This document shows, one piece after another, positions 47,754-59,646 of a stretch of 64,000 nucleotides of DNA. The position numbers and the translations under genes were made by a program. This stretch comes from Gaeumannomyces sp. JS-464 (lineage: Eukaryota; Ascomycota; Sordariomycetes; Magnaporthales; Magnaporthaceae), in assembly GCA_002197995.1 (NCBI GenBank), contig NGZR01000002.1, positions 3,224,001-3,288,000 of the forward strand. Direction: 5' to 3'. The notes beneath the pieces are model-generated. The model was not told the DNA's origin, searched no databases, and saw only the letters and a program-made list of their open reading frames with translations. The first letter of the stretch is position 1; each line of letters starts with the position of its first letter.

Positions 47754-50700
47754 CCAAATCAAACCAAGAACAAGAAGGAAACAACAACACATAACACCTA
47801 GTGTCTCGAACCTTGCCTGGCCAACGCTCAGGTTGCTTGAAGCACGCACCCACCCTATGTGCACCCTCTCACACGGTAGAGCTTGTAGGTTATATAATTC
47901 CAGCGGCATTGCATATGAACGAAATACTTTATGTCGGCAACCAATGTTGGCAACCAACAATAAACTGGGGCAAGTTGGCTGCAAATGCAGCGTACCTTTG
48001 GAGAAGCAACGCAAGCACACGGGCAACCCACCCACCCCTGGAGGCCGGAGGCCGGTAGTTCCCAATGGGAAGATGGACCGAAATAGCCTGTCGGCCGTTG
48101 GTTTGTGTGGTTTTTAGCCCCCGGCCCTGCTTGCGTGACGCCGCCCGCTCAGCTGTGTCTACGGTTGACATATCCCGAGACCGGTAAAACGAGAGGGCAA
48201 AGCAAGGCTCGGTCGGCGCCAAATGGGATCTCCGCGACTCAAAGAAAAAAGAAAAAAAAGGGGGGAGTCAAAGATACACGAGGATTTCATGTGCCAGCAT
48301 CGTACATACAGGATAGGATCGCGGTGCGGACGGGACGGGGGAGAGTCGAGTGCAGAGCGCCAAGGATCATCAGTAAGCCGGGACCCATCTTTTGCAATAT
48401 ACAAAAAAGGCCCAGCTTTCCGGCGATAGTATGTGCAAAGTTGACAGCGTGACTGCCGCTTTACACAGCCACGCGGGGTCAAATACAACACCGTTAGGTG
48501 GTCCGTAGGCGCACACATGTCAGCAGCTGGAAGTCCCGGCGCGGGCTTGGCAGCCACGGTGGTAGCACAGCTGGCGAGGCTGGGCTGGAGTGGCCGGACT
48601 CCTGGGGAGGAGGAGTTGTGCATGCGTTTTGTCTTGTGCGTCGTCGTTTTTGGAAACGGCCCGGACGAACACACCAGACGGAACCCTGCCAGCCTTACCT
48701 TTAGGGGGTTGTCCGCTTTACGTACGCGCTGGATTGGAAAGTCCAGAGAGTCGCGCTGCTGCAAACGGGCGGCTGCGTGCTGTTTTCTGAAGCGCCCGGC
48801 TCTTCCGCCACCTTCCAAGTCAGGTCTTCATCCAGCTGTCGCCGTTGCCGTTTTGCTGCTGTGCCCGACCCAAGTGTTTCACTTTGAGGCGGGACCGGCA
48901 GCTGTGTGCGCAGCTGTGTGGGTTGTTGGCCCCGCCCGGTCTTGTCAGCCATCGGGGGCTTCTCCATTTTTTTTCTCCTCCCTCCCTTTAGGTGTCGAGG
49001 TCCCCTGTCACAGCTAAATGTGCTGCGCGCTAAACCAAGGAAGGGCAAGGGATGGGATCGGCAGCGGTGAGTGGGAGGATTTGGTGGCAGCACCAAAAAA
49101 GGCTGCAGCTGATCAACAGGAGGTTATGCCCTGCATCGAGGTATTTTGCCTTTTTGCCCCTCTCTTCGTTTCATCGGCCCGTGCTGTCATTCCACACAGC
49201 CTTCCACAGGAGCGGGAACCTTGGAGAAGCAGGAACAAGACGAGAGAGAATATTTGAAGAACAAACATGAAGTCGGCCGAGACGTCCATGCCGGACGTGC
49301 CAGGCAGTCGCGCAAAAAATAGCTCAGCCCCGTTGATGTGCGTTGACCCATCTTACCGCCCCACCTCTTTCCCATCTTCCCGCTTCTGGCAAGGCACGAC
49401 GTCCCGGGGGCCAATCACAGGGACGCCCCGCCCGGGCCTGTTTGTGGCCCGCGCTGCAGGCTGTGCCCGTCGTGTGTGGGTGCTGCGTGTGAGCGTGATG
49501 GTTGCCCGTGTTTGTCGTTCTTGCTGTTTGCGGATACGTGTTACTCCGTACGCAGCCAGCCGACATTTTTCGTTCTCCATCCATGCTCTGGCGTTAATCA
49601 CTCGTGTCTCACTGCGGTTTGCCTCTCCTCCAATTGACAGCTGTTTCTGGGCGCTGTGTGCGTGTGTGTGTGTGTGTGTTGCTGGCAAGGAGGCGAAAAT
49701 ACAGAAAAAAGCGTCGCTCCGGTGATTGATTCCAGCCGAAGCCGGTGGCGCCTCACCTGACGGCGCCGCACCAGCAGCGCCCTTCTGACGCCGCTTACTT
49801 TCCCGCTAGGCCCACACGCTTCTTGGGCTGGATGAGGTGCAAAACTGCACCTTTGGTGGCTCAGCCCTGGGCTGGCACGCTGGCTGGGCCCCAACAAGCG
49901 ATCGGCCACCAGCAAGCGGGTCTGCCGAAGAGAGAGCAGAAAACCATCCTTCGGGACCCTTGCTCTTCATGCCTGGGCCTGGCGCGGGTCTCCTCAGGGC
50001 GGCTGTGATTGGGGAAGAGGCCCTTGCTTGCTGACCCCGTCTAAAATAATCTCGGGCCCGCTGTCCGATTCCTCTCGCACTCCCTCCTCCTCGTGGGGAG
50101 AGAAACAAAGCTGCGGGAAGGCTGCCAAGGTACCGACCGCTGCACAGAGCCGGGGGGCGCAGCGGCCGTGATAGGCTGGCCCAGCTGGGCCCGGGTACGA
50201 AGGGCGAATTGGGGTGCCCCATCCCCGCTGCGACAATGGGAACATCAAAGGACGGGGCCGTGGAACGGTCCAATGGATCTGCGTGGCTGCAGGCCAGAGT
50301 TGCGCGCGCGTCGTCCTTCTTCGGCGCAGAACCAACAGGCGCCCCCCGCTAAGGAGACCCATCCATCTCAGCCGTAAGCAACCATCGTTGGCACTAACAG
50401 CCAATTTGGTCTGAGCCCCCCGGTCGATCCAGTCCCCTCCATCCTCTGCTTCTCTCCTGTGGCTGCATGCATCCTTTCTTCGCCTGTTGCTCCTGTTCTT
50501 TCCCGTCATCTCTCGCTACTGCGAGCCGTGCGCATCGACATCCATCTCGGCTTCTCCCAAAGTTTTCGGCTCGACGTGACGAGCCCATCGCCAAAACGTG
50601 GGGATTCGTTTCCTCTTCGTTTTTCGTCTTGCTTGGCACCCAACACTTGCTGCCTGACTACCTACAGAGGATTGGTGAATCCGCTTGAGAGGGACTCTTG

Positions 50701-50874
50701 GGGCAAACGCTTGTCCAAACGACACACGGTCATCAGAAGCAGGAAACATCAACCGCTTCTCGCCCAGGTGTCGCCGCCTCGACACTACCGCACACGAATA
50801 TCACCGCCATGTCGCTGTGATACACTTGACCACGACAGACATCCAAGAAGACCCCGACTGGGAGCCAAGTGATC
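47754..50874. other. 3.1 kb gene-free region
   Basis: This lies between two co-directional genes. It contains a (GT)n run at 49661-49680 and pyrimidine-rich sequence from about 50,380 to 50,620, likely the leader of the next gene. No ORF shows motifs or splicing that I would defend. Confidence 0.5.
49661..49680. repeat. (GT)n dinucleotide repeat
   Basis: About nine GT units in non-coding DNA, slightly interrupted at the left end. No function is inferred. Confidence 0.85.
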
Positions 50875-52322
50875 ATGCGATTGCGCCCATCTACCCTGGT
50901 GCTCTTTGGAGCGGGCTTGATTGCCGCTGCTCCAAGTTTCGACGTCAGGATTGACGGGGCTCTCATCGCGAAGCAGTTCATCCCGACCAGACCAGGCGCG
51001 CCATTGCAGCTCCAGTACACTCGCTCCAAAGGATCGTCACTTCCAGACTGGGTCTCAATAACTCTTCACAATGCCCGCGACTCCTACTTGACCCTTTACA
51101 TCTATCCGAAATACAATAATCGAACATACCACGGACCTTATCTGTCCAAGTTGGAAGAGCCAGGTGAGATTGAACAACGACTTTGCCTGACCCTAGGGGC
51201 GCCTAGGTGGACCACTAACAAGATTCTCGAAGAACCCTCAAACAACAACCTCTCCGGCAGTCACCCACCCGAGTCAGATACGATCGAGGGCAAAATAACC
51301 GTCCAAAATGCAACTGGCCTTGCATCCACATCTCCAGCAGCATCAACCAGGACCCGCCCAAGTTATACTTGAGTCTCAAGACGCCCGGAATGACGCCGTC
51401 CTTGGACGGCAAGCTGCCTACTATTGGGCCGTTCGCTCTGGCGAACGAGGAAATCAGCAAGCAACCTCGCTTGTTCGACGAGTATTTGTCAAAATTCTCC
51501 GCTGGGAGCGGCGGTACCCTGCCCGACTTCGTTGGGCCTGATCCGCCCCCTTATTCTAGCACGAGCACGGACCCATTTCAACCAGCAGCACCAACAGCAA
51601 GCACATCGTCGGTACCGTCCGCCCCCGGCGAAGCTCCTAACAGCGGCTTGTCTACTGGCGCGATTGCAGGGACAGCCATCGGCGCTGCCCTTGCCGCCCT
51701 GTTGCTGGGAACCGCTCTCGTATGGTTCTTCGTGCGTCGTCGGCGCCAGAACAAGGCAGGAAAGGCTGGTCTGGGCTACAATGGCGGGCCGGGGAGGTCG
51801 GGAGATCTCGTGGCAGAGAAGGAAGCCAACGCCATCGTTGCCGAAAGCCCACGCTCACCCTACTCGGAAGACGGTCCGCATCGCGACAGCACCCTGGTCG
51901 GGGGGGCGAGCGAGGCTGCGGGCGATTATCAGCCCTACAGCGACAACCCCTCGGCGGCGGCGAACGCGCCCCCACCCGCCGTCGCCGCGTCAGTCGCCCG
52001 ACCGGCTCGGCAAACTCGAGATCTACCGCCGACCGCTCGTCTGCCGCCTTCCCGCCATCCTCGGCACCAGCGCCGCCACCCGCCATCGGCGAGGAAGGGC
52101 TTCCGCCGCGCTCCGACACGGGCATGTCTGGGCGGTACGCAACACCTCATCGAGGACCACATGACACCCGAGGAGATTGCGCGCCTCGAGGAAGAGGAAC
52201 ACCAGCTGGATGTCGCCATCGAGGCGGGCGCGGGGAGTGACGACCAAGTAGCGGGAGTTTTGGTTTACTCGCTTCCACGCTTGCTTGGGATCAAATTACT
52301 TTCTCATTTTATCTTTTTGTAG
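50875..52322 (+). CDS. Secreted-entry single-pass membrane protein of unknown function
   Basis: Two exons are inferred: 50875-51163 and 51233-52322, about 459 aa. The start MRLRPSTLVLFGAGLIAAAPS looks like a signal peptide. The 69-nt intron has donor GTGAGA, branch CTAAC near 51215 and acceptor AAG. The ectodomain (SITLHNARDSYLTLYIYPKY, WPCIHISSS, LYLSLKTPGMTPSLDG) has repeated beta-like strands. Then a Ser/Thr/Pro stalk and a TM helix follow (GAIAGTAIGAALAALLLGTA, near 51658-51730) with a basic stop (RRRRQNK). The tail is disordered and ends in an acidic helix (TPEEIARLEEEEHQLD). One base is missing in AAAA at 51304-51307. A compensating pair of shifts (about 51,990 and 52,160) would turn an Arg-rich stretch into a Ser/Pro-rich one. 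The exact C-terminus past 52240 is uncertain. No named family was recognised. Confidence 0.65.
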
Positions 52323-52752
52323 GAGGGGGGAATGTACATGGAGAAAGGAGTTCGTTTATTGTATTTAATGAAGCCTGGTTCTGACCCTGACTGTGTGTGG
52401 TGGGATACCTTCTGGTTTATCGCGCATCCCTCGTTCGTTTCTCTCGCTGGCGCTAAATGGAGTTTAAGAGATATTCTTTTCGTGCTACAGGATTTGCGTT
52501 TACGTGTTCTCCAGCTGCTTATTATCAATTCGGACCGTGACCGTGCTGTTAATACCCCGTAAGCGATGATTTCCTGAAATACTGTTGTCGATGGCTTAAT
52601 CAAGCGGCACAAGAGGTAGACGAACGACGTTGATATAGGCTACGAGTTCATGCGAAAATTTGAAACGTGGGACATGGGACGACTAGGATGCCGTCCGAGG
52701 ATTGATTTCTGGTATAAACAAGGTTCTGCGGGAGATGACCTCGTCCATCCCC
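52323..52752. other. Intergenic region between convergent genes
   Basis: 430 bp holding the 3' ends of the surface protein and the CitE-like gene. I see nothing else. Confidence 0.5.
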
Positions 52753-53922
52753 TCACTTTGCGTCGGGTCGCACGTCTTTATTAGCCTCCATCATTGCGTC
52801 GACGTCGTACCCGACCCGCCTGGCCCTCTCGACGAGGGCCCGTGCCCTCCTGACGACGGGCGCGTCGACGACCTCTCCGTCCAGCACCCAGGCGCCCAGG
52901 CCGCCCCGCTCGGCCCTGGCGTTTGCCACGACGACGCGGACGGCCCAGGCGGCGGCGTCGGCGGGGACGCCGAAGACGCGGTGCACCGTCCCCAGCTGCG
53001 CCGGGTGGATCACCTGCTTCCCGTTGAAGCCCATGCTCCGGCCGTTCTCGCACTCCTCCTCCAGCCTCGTCTTGGCGGCGCCAGGGGATGAAGGTAAGGG
53101 CGAGGGCCGGTCCAGCTGGGTGCAGACGAGGTCGACGACGCTGGGCACGCCGTGGGCGCGCGCGGCCGTCACCATGCGCGAGCGCGCGTACAGGAACTCG
53201 CTGAGCGACGGGGTGCGCTCGGCGCTCAGGTCGCGCGCAAAGTCCTCGGCGCCAAAGACGATGCCCGACAGCGCGCCGGGCCGGCCGGGGCCGTCTCGGC
53301 TGCCGGCGCGGCAGATGTCGCCGAGGTTCTCGACCGCGCGCGCCGACTCGATCAGCGCCATGAGCGTCAGGGGGCGTAGTTCGGGCCGCTGTCTGGGTTC
53401 TCGTGCTGCTGCTGCTGTTGCCGGCTCGCGTCGGCCCTCTTCCCAGGCCAGGTGGCGTTCTCCGTTGGAGCTGGCGATCATCTCGGCCACGGCCTGCACG
53501 GTCTCGGCTTGGTCTACCTTGGGCAGCAGAATCGCGTCGACGCTGGGCAGCTTCGTCATGTCAAGAATGTCTTGCACGCCGTGAGTCGTTGTCATCGGGT
53601 TTGTTCGCACCGCGATCTCCCTCGGGTGGTTCCCCTGACAGCGCAGAGAGCCAAGGTGCTGGGCCAGGGCATGCCTGGCTTCTGATTTCTTGGCATCGAC
53701 GACCGAGTCCTCGAGGTCGTAGGTTACGTTGTCGGTTTCGTAACTGAGAGACTTTTGGATCATGCGAGGCGAAGAGGCCGGGACTGGACCGCGTTAGATG
53801 AAGCGTCTGAGAGTTCGCGTCTGTCCTAGCATGTGCCTCATGGGCGTCGGTAGGTCCAGGTATATCAAAGCAGGGCATTTACCATAGAAGATAGCCCGCC
53901 GAAGCAACTGAGAGGGAGCCAT
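52753..53922 (-). CDS. CitE/HpcH-HpaI family lyase (citrate lyase beta-like)
   Basis: Two exons: 53883-53922 and 52753-53783, 356 aa with no frame break. The 99-nt intron (GTAAAT donor) rejoins LRRAIFY-VPASSPRMIQKS, the first strand and loop of the TIM barrel. Key motifs are VTYDLEDSV, ILLPKVDQAE, LMALIESARAV (catalytic or metal Glu), GIVFGAEDFARDL (metal-binding Glu-Asp) and MGFNGKQVIHPAQ. The family cleaves or forms C-C bonds of CoA thioesters (citryl-, malyl- or citramalyl-CoA). Without partner CitD/CitF subunits, a stand-alone CLYBL-like malyl/citramalyl-CoA activity is likelier than citrate lyase. The substrate cannot be told from sequence. The short N-terminus MAPSQLLRRAIFY leaves mitochondrial import open. 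It is divergent from TVP23. Confidence 0.88.
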
Positions 53923-54791
53923 TTTGCCGGGGTTTGGCTTACACGCCTCGTCTACCCTGTGACGAGGATTTGACCTCGAGACCCAAGGTATATATATCTA
54001 CGGCCAGCAAGTTGAAGTTCAGGGTCGACCATAAGGGAGCCGCAAGTATCGAGACTAATACGGGCCGCCGGATTCAGTGATTGGGTGGAAAGAAGGGGTA
54101 CCGAGCTCCCTCATCTCATTTCGTTAGGTCGTGTGTGCAGCCAGAGACTAGATTCCGACGTGTTCTCGCTGAGACTAGCCTTAAGCTTCCGTCCAGCAGC
54201 AGATATCCCCATCATAAACCAAAGGCTTCAATGGCGGATCAAGTGTGAAGGAAAGGGGCGACCGGAAGTTGTGCGGAGGTGCCCCCTCACGCAATAGCGG
54301 GCCCAGGCAGACTCACGTCATTGGATTTCTGTTGTGGAGCCGTGAGCTTTGCGGCAACAGGGGTCCACCGTGCCGCCGAAAGGGAGCCACACTTGGCTGC
54401 GACGGGCACCAAGCGATGCTTGCTTGCGCCACAGCTGCGACCTCGGATTGGTGGTGACACGCGGCAGGAGCCTCGCCCAGCTCGATCGACGGCACCACCA
54501 AAGGACACAACTCTGCGACAACCACGGCTACGACGGACTACTACGATCTGACCCTCCCTGCGCTGCTATCTGCCGGGGACCGAAACATCTCGCCGCGACC
54601 GAGATTTTTCGAAGGAGGCGCAATACAACCGCTGTCGATTGGAAGCACAGCTCCGCGCTCCAGCTTCCTCCACCTTGCAACCACCAATCCCCCTCGTCCC
54701 GCCATAGCACGCGCCTCGGCAAGACGGGCAGGCCCCAGCGCATTATAATTCTCACTCCGGAGGGAAGGACGGACGGTGCACACTGCCCGCC
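53923..54791. promoter_or_regulatory. Divergent intergenic region CitE-like / TVP23
   Basis: 869 bp between opposite starts, expected to carry both promoters. A TATATATA-like stretch lies at 53990-53998. A small frame at 54349-54795 is not supported as a gene. Confidence 0.45.
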
Positions 54792-55619
54792 ATGATGGAA
54801 GCACAGCAGCAGCCCGCGCCGGGCTCCCTGAGCTGGAAGCTGAGCTCGCATCCCATCACACTCTTGACTTTCCTGGCCTTCCGAGTCGGTACGCTTGCGC
54901 TGTGCCCCCTCCGCACCTCCCTTTCTTCCCCTGAGCGCGAGGAGGAAGGCTAACGGTTACCGATAGCAAGTCTGCTTGTGTACCTGTTCGGTCTCCTATT
55001 CACCGATAACATGTGAGCAAGCAACTTCCACCCCGCCCGCCCCCGACCTGAGCTGTGTCTCGTCCTAACGGGGGCTTTTTTTCTTTTTTTTTTTTCTTCC
55101 TTCCAGGGTCATGATCTTCATCATCACCATCCTACTCCTCGCCGCCGACTTCTACTACCTCAAGAACATCGCCGGCCGCCGCCTCGTGGGGCTGCGCTGG
55201 TGGAACGAGGTCGACCCGCAGACAGGCGACTCGCACTGGGTCTTTGAGAGCAGCGAGCCCGGCACCAAGACCATCAACCCGACCGACAGCCGCTTCTTCT
55301 GGCTGGCCATCTACGCCCAGCCCTTGCTCTGGATCGCTCTGGCCATCCTGGCCGTGATCCGGTTCAAGTTCATCTGGCTGCCACTCGTCGGTAAGCTTCT
55401 TTCTCAGCTGCCCGGCCCCATCCTACCATGCGAACCACTGCTGACAGTTGTCGTCCCTAAAAAGCCATCGCTCTCGTCCTCACCATCACAAACTCCCTCG
55501 CCTTCTCCCGCTGCGACAAGTTCAGCCAGGCCTCTAACATCGCCGGCAGCGCCTTTTCGACCGGTAATATCGCCACCAGCATCGCCACCGGCATGGTTGG
55601 CAGGTTCTTCTCAAGGTGA
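54792..55619 (+). CDS. TVP23: Golgi membrane protein TVP23
   Basis: Four exons: 54792-54888, 54967-55012, 55107-55390 and 55465-55619, 193 aa; ATG 54795 is an alternative start. All junctions restore the family: [41 protein letters not shown], and [26 protein letters not shown]. Four hydrophobic segments are visible, with the signature [18 protein letters not shown] and the tail [18 protein letters not shown]. Tvp23 (human TVP23/FAM18) resides in late-Golgi Tlg2 vesicles, with a proposed role in vesicle traffic. There is no frame break in any exon. Confidence 0.95.
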
Positions 55620-55945
55620 TCCTGCTCTTCTCACTTCGCTTGATGTTTACGCGAACAAAATGGCAACACCCTCCTGGCGCTGGCTCGATGTGCGTTTTGG
55701 TGAGTGGGAAAGCTGGACTACGAGCGAGAAAGGAGGTATAAGCGAAAACAAACCATCGAGTTTCCTTGTTCTTTTTGGTTACAAGTCAGGGTGTATTATT
55801 GTATTCTACCATATAACTCGGCATGTTCTTGCTCTTCCCACGTTTCTTTCTTTTACCCAGTCCTCATGGCTCTTGTTTTAACAATTTATTAGGGGTAAAG
55901 CTGGTAGGACTTGGGGGTTCACTTGGCTGTGTCTGTTGCTGAAAA

Positions 55946-55979
<34 letters not shown>

Positions 55980-57607
55980 CCAACCCGCGCTTCTACAATC
56001 TTAACTCTCGAACCCGAATCGACTGTGATTGCTACATCGCCAGGCGACCTAACCGTTGTTGCATGAAGTATCAATACTGTTACCCCTACGAGATTAACCC
56101 CGACCCCGTGAGAAAACGGACCAAGTGAGAACGGCCGTGATGCTTCTCCCCGAGGTCGGCTTCCGTTCTAACCGCATTTCCTTCGAGAATGGCGGCACTA
56201 CAGACTTTGTTGGCGATGCCATCCCCCGTACAACTAGGAGGGCCGGGATCTTGCACAAGGCAAAGGGCTTTACGATGCCTCGCACGACGGAATCGAACCC
56301 TCCACCCTCCCCCTACTAGTCTTTGCCACCGCTGGCGGACCGTCTAGGCGACGCGCGACCGCTCCCGGGCGAACGACAACCATGCAGGGCGAGCCATGTC
56401 ACCCGAGAGTGACATAGTATGTCCCCTGTACTCGTTGAGCCCTGCCGCGTCCCTATCTCCGCTGAATCCGTGGACCAAAAGCGATGGCGCGACCGCCGTC
56501 TCGCCCGCCGCCATCCACCCGAGCGAACCGATTGTCGAGGCGGGGAGGTAGCGCGGGCGAGTCTACATCGGACAGGACAAGACGACCACTCCCCCAAGCG
56601 ACTGCCCATCTCCAGCCTTTCAGATTTTACCGAGCTTCGGCCAAGACCCAAGGACTTTGGGGATCGAGATAGGAACATAGATCAAGGTATACCAAGAGGC
56701 ACGAGAGCAGCGAAGCAAAAGAATCCTGATCTGGACGTGAAGTCGCCATGGTGGCTGACACCAAGGGATTGAAGGTGTGGTGACGAGCTTGGCGGGCGAA
56801 TTTAATGAGGCACTTGGCTGGACTAGGAACTCGGAACGCTGAGAAATACCCAGACATCATCTTGAAATCGTTGAATATATGTCCCGTTTCTAGACGTTCC
56901 ACTCCAACATAGATGTAAGGCCAAAGACAGGAATCAAAAAGCCAAGCTGCATCGGATCAACCCGCCGAGTGTGGATGAAATGATGACGGTGTCCCATGTT
57001 CTGTCTGGGACCGCTGTATACAAACAAAGTTGAGAAATCATCAAAATAAAAGGAAACAAAGGACTCGAAGGTCGGGAGTAAAAGGCCATCGCAATAGCCA
57101 TGCTGGCATCTGCGGATAACGAAGCGGAGTGTAGAAGCCATCGGTGTGACCCCTTGGGAAAGACAAAACGCCGATACTGGAGCCCCGAGTAGACCCATAT
57201 AGTGAACAAAGGAAAATGAAGCCAGATAATCCCGGCTTGCGTCCAACGAATCCCAAACAATGCTGTGACAATGAAAAGTGTATAGTGTGCAGTCCGTCCT
57301 GCCCGTGCGCCGGTCTCATGATCGTTCGTGGAGATGGGAAACGCGGGTTGTGGATAACGTCGCAGAGTGAAAATAGATAATAGAGAAGGCCTTTGGGACG
57401 ACGCCGAGTAAAAGAGTATAGGAGAAGAGGAATAAAAAGACGTGGGAAATCAAAGGGGGGACAAGAAAATAAAGACAGAAGAAAGCAGCAGAAAAGCAAG
57501 TAAAAGAAAGCAGAGAAAGCCTCGTATCGCCATCCACTTGGAAATGCGATATACGGTGTGACGCTCCCATCCAAAATCTCTTCTCCTTCCCGAGATGCTC
57601 TTCCTAT
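55620..57607. other. 2 kb gap between convergent genes
   Basis: This holds the TVP23 3' end and the 3' end of the RING-like gene. It contains a 28-nt poly-A run (55949-55977) and AT-rich DNA from 56,880 to 57,560. The 177-aa minus frame at 57041-57574 is hydrophobic by composition only. I see no supported gene. Confidence 0.5.
55949..55977. repeat. Poly-A tract (about 28 nt)
   Basis: A pure A homopolymer about 330 bp after the TVP23 stop. No flanking element or target-site duplication was seen. Confidence 0.9.
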
Positions 57608-59646
57608 TCACCTAATGTCAAGCTGGAATGGCTTGAAACGACCGCCGATAGTAGCACACCGGGGGCATTTCCTCCTAGCGCCCTGTTCGCTCATCAAAAC
57701 CTCCACACAGGCCGGGCAGAGGCCAGATATACATTCGGTGCATGCATACGACTCCTTGAGTAGCGAGACGCCCTGGCAGGCAGCGCAGTATATCTGGGTG
57801 TTTTGCGACGAGTAGCTCGGGGACGAGTCTGAGAGACCGCGGGACTCCATGTGGAAATTATCGCCGCTCTCGCCGCTTTCGACAGAAGGGAAAGGGTCGG
57901 GCACCTCCTGGATGTAGGAGGGAGGAGTCAGGGCCTGCTGCAGGGGCGAGGCCTGGTAGCTGGCCTGGTTCGGGAAGGACTGCTGGGGAAAGGGGGGTAG
58001 GGACGCGCGGTGGACGGATATGGGGGATTGAGGTACCTGATAAGTCAGGGCCGGGTCGATCAGATAGGGGCTGCGTGGACCTACAGGCGTCCTGTCCTCG
58101 TCAATGTCTTCGGTGGCGGACGCCGCGGCGTCGATCAGGTCCTCCCACCGCTTCCCGTAGTCGGCTGTCGGCTCGGCCGACTTGGCCTTGCTGAACGGAT
58201 CCCCAGGTCTAAGGCGATCACCAGGCCCCAACCCGCCGCCGCTGTGGTTGCTCGGATCGTTCTGGATGCGGCGGAGCCAGTCCGCCGCCGTGCCCCTCGA
58301 CCTCTGCTTCTTGTGATGGGCCTCCCTCCCTCTTTTGGTGACCGACTGCTTGCGCGGGCGTGTTGGGCCCAGCGGCCGTTGCAGCGGCGGGAGCGTCGAG
58401 GATCGACCAGGAGGAGATGTTGACAGAATTGATGGCAGTATGTCCCTCTGCCGACCTGCACCTCCCACCCCGCCGAAGGGCTCACTTGTGATCCCAGGGC
58501 CGGGCAAGTGGATGGGAGGAAGTTCGATCGAAGTCCTCGCTAGTCTCCCCTTTTCTGTATCAGAGTGCCAGCCCTACGGAGTGGCGACAAAAATAGCTCC
58601 GCGTCAGTGGCTCCGAAAATTGTTCGGATAGCACAGCAGCTTGATTGATACGTACAGCATCTCCCGTTTCCCAATCGGGCTCCAGGCTGGGGTGGCTGTG
58701 GAGCTGCGCCAAGGCGGCCGCGGCGCTGCTAGCTGCCGGGAGCATCTGGGCGACTGGGGGATACTCGTCGGGATTCCGAGGCGTGGCCGGGGCGCTTGTG
58801 TTGTCGTCGCGGTGAAAGCCATGTTGTCGGTCGTGGGGGTAGCCCGCCTTCAGGTGGTCAATTGCTGGTGGGCGAGGGCCTGGTGCGGAGTTCTGTGGCG
58901 GTCGCTCGCTGGGCGGTGTGTTGATCATCAGAAGGAAGCTTTCCTCGGTGGCAGGGAGCTTGGAAATGTAGTGCTCGGGATGCGCTCGGCGGATATGCTC
59001 CTGCATGGAGCGATACCTCTTCTCCTGCAAACCAAGAATGGCAGTCAATCGTCAGCAGGGAATGCTCAATTGAGAGCACAGATATGGCCTCAGCTGTGTC
59101 GCGGTGCATTTTGGCGCCAGCGCTGCGGCGTCGAGGCCGCCATATGTTTGTTGCTGTCCAAGATTTGGGTTCTCAACTGTGTAGATCCGGGATGAACCCC
59201 TGAGACCTGCTCCTCGAGGCGGATGGCTAACACCGACCGGCAGTACCGATTGAAGCGACTCGGCGAGCGGCCATTTGGCGCCGCTGGGCAGGAGGAGGCC
59301 CCTAACAGACGGCGCAGGACAAAAGAAAGGAATGACTTACGCCGATGCATCGCTTGCGGCAGCTGGAGCCATCTTGGTTGCGCAACGGACAGACGACTTC
59401 ATTGTTGGAGTCGGTTACGGAGAACGACGACGTCAATGAAGATCGGGGCGGCATCTTGACCCCACCATGATGCGGAATCGAGGGGTTGTACACTGGACTG
59501 GGAGATTGCGGCGGGGAGGTTGGACGATAAAGCTGTCGATAAGGATGGTGCTCTTGGACTGCGGGCTGCGAGGCCGCTTCAATTGCGGCGGCAGCGCGAC
59601 TGCGGTAGGTGCGGTGGTGCGATGGATATGGCCGAAGCTGTCGCAT
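57608..59646 (-). CDS. Protein with N-terminal C2H2-like and C-terminal RING-like zinc motifs
   Basis: Three exons are inferred: 59341-59646, 58656-59024 and 57608-58554, about 540 aa. Intron 1 is unusually long (316 nt). It splits a C2H2-like finger: NNEVVCPLRNQDGSSCRKRC then EKRYRSMQEHIRRAHPEHY, with two Cys before and two His after the junction. This is followed by ISKLPATEESFLLMINTPPSE. The middle is disordered and Pro/Ser-rich. The last 60 residues hold CAAC ... CTECISGLCPACVE ... CPRC, a RING-like cysteine layout. E3 ligase or regulatory activity is an inference. The join of exon 2 to exon 3 (acceptor at 58555-58557) is off by one base relative to the downstream frame, probably a missing base in the A4G4 run at 58547-58554. 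The start before 59646 could lie in an unseen exon. No named family was recognised. Confidence 0.7.

Noticed and set aside
55949..55977. Poly-A tract as a retroposon tail
   Set aside because: There is no ORF, no flanking duplication and no second copy in the window.
56240..56335. tRNA-like GGTTCGATTCC on the minus strand
   Set aside because: The T-stem has a mismatch, and no matching acceptor or D-arm is found at the right distance.
57041..57574. 177-codon hydrophobic frame on the minus strand
   Set aside because: It lies just downstream of the RING-like gene stop, in AT-rich probable 3' UTR. The hydrophobicity comes from T-rich codons.
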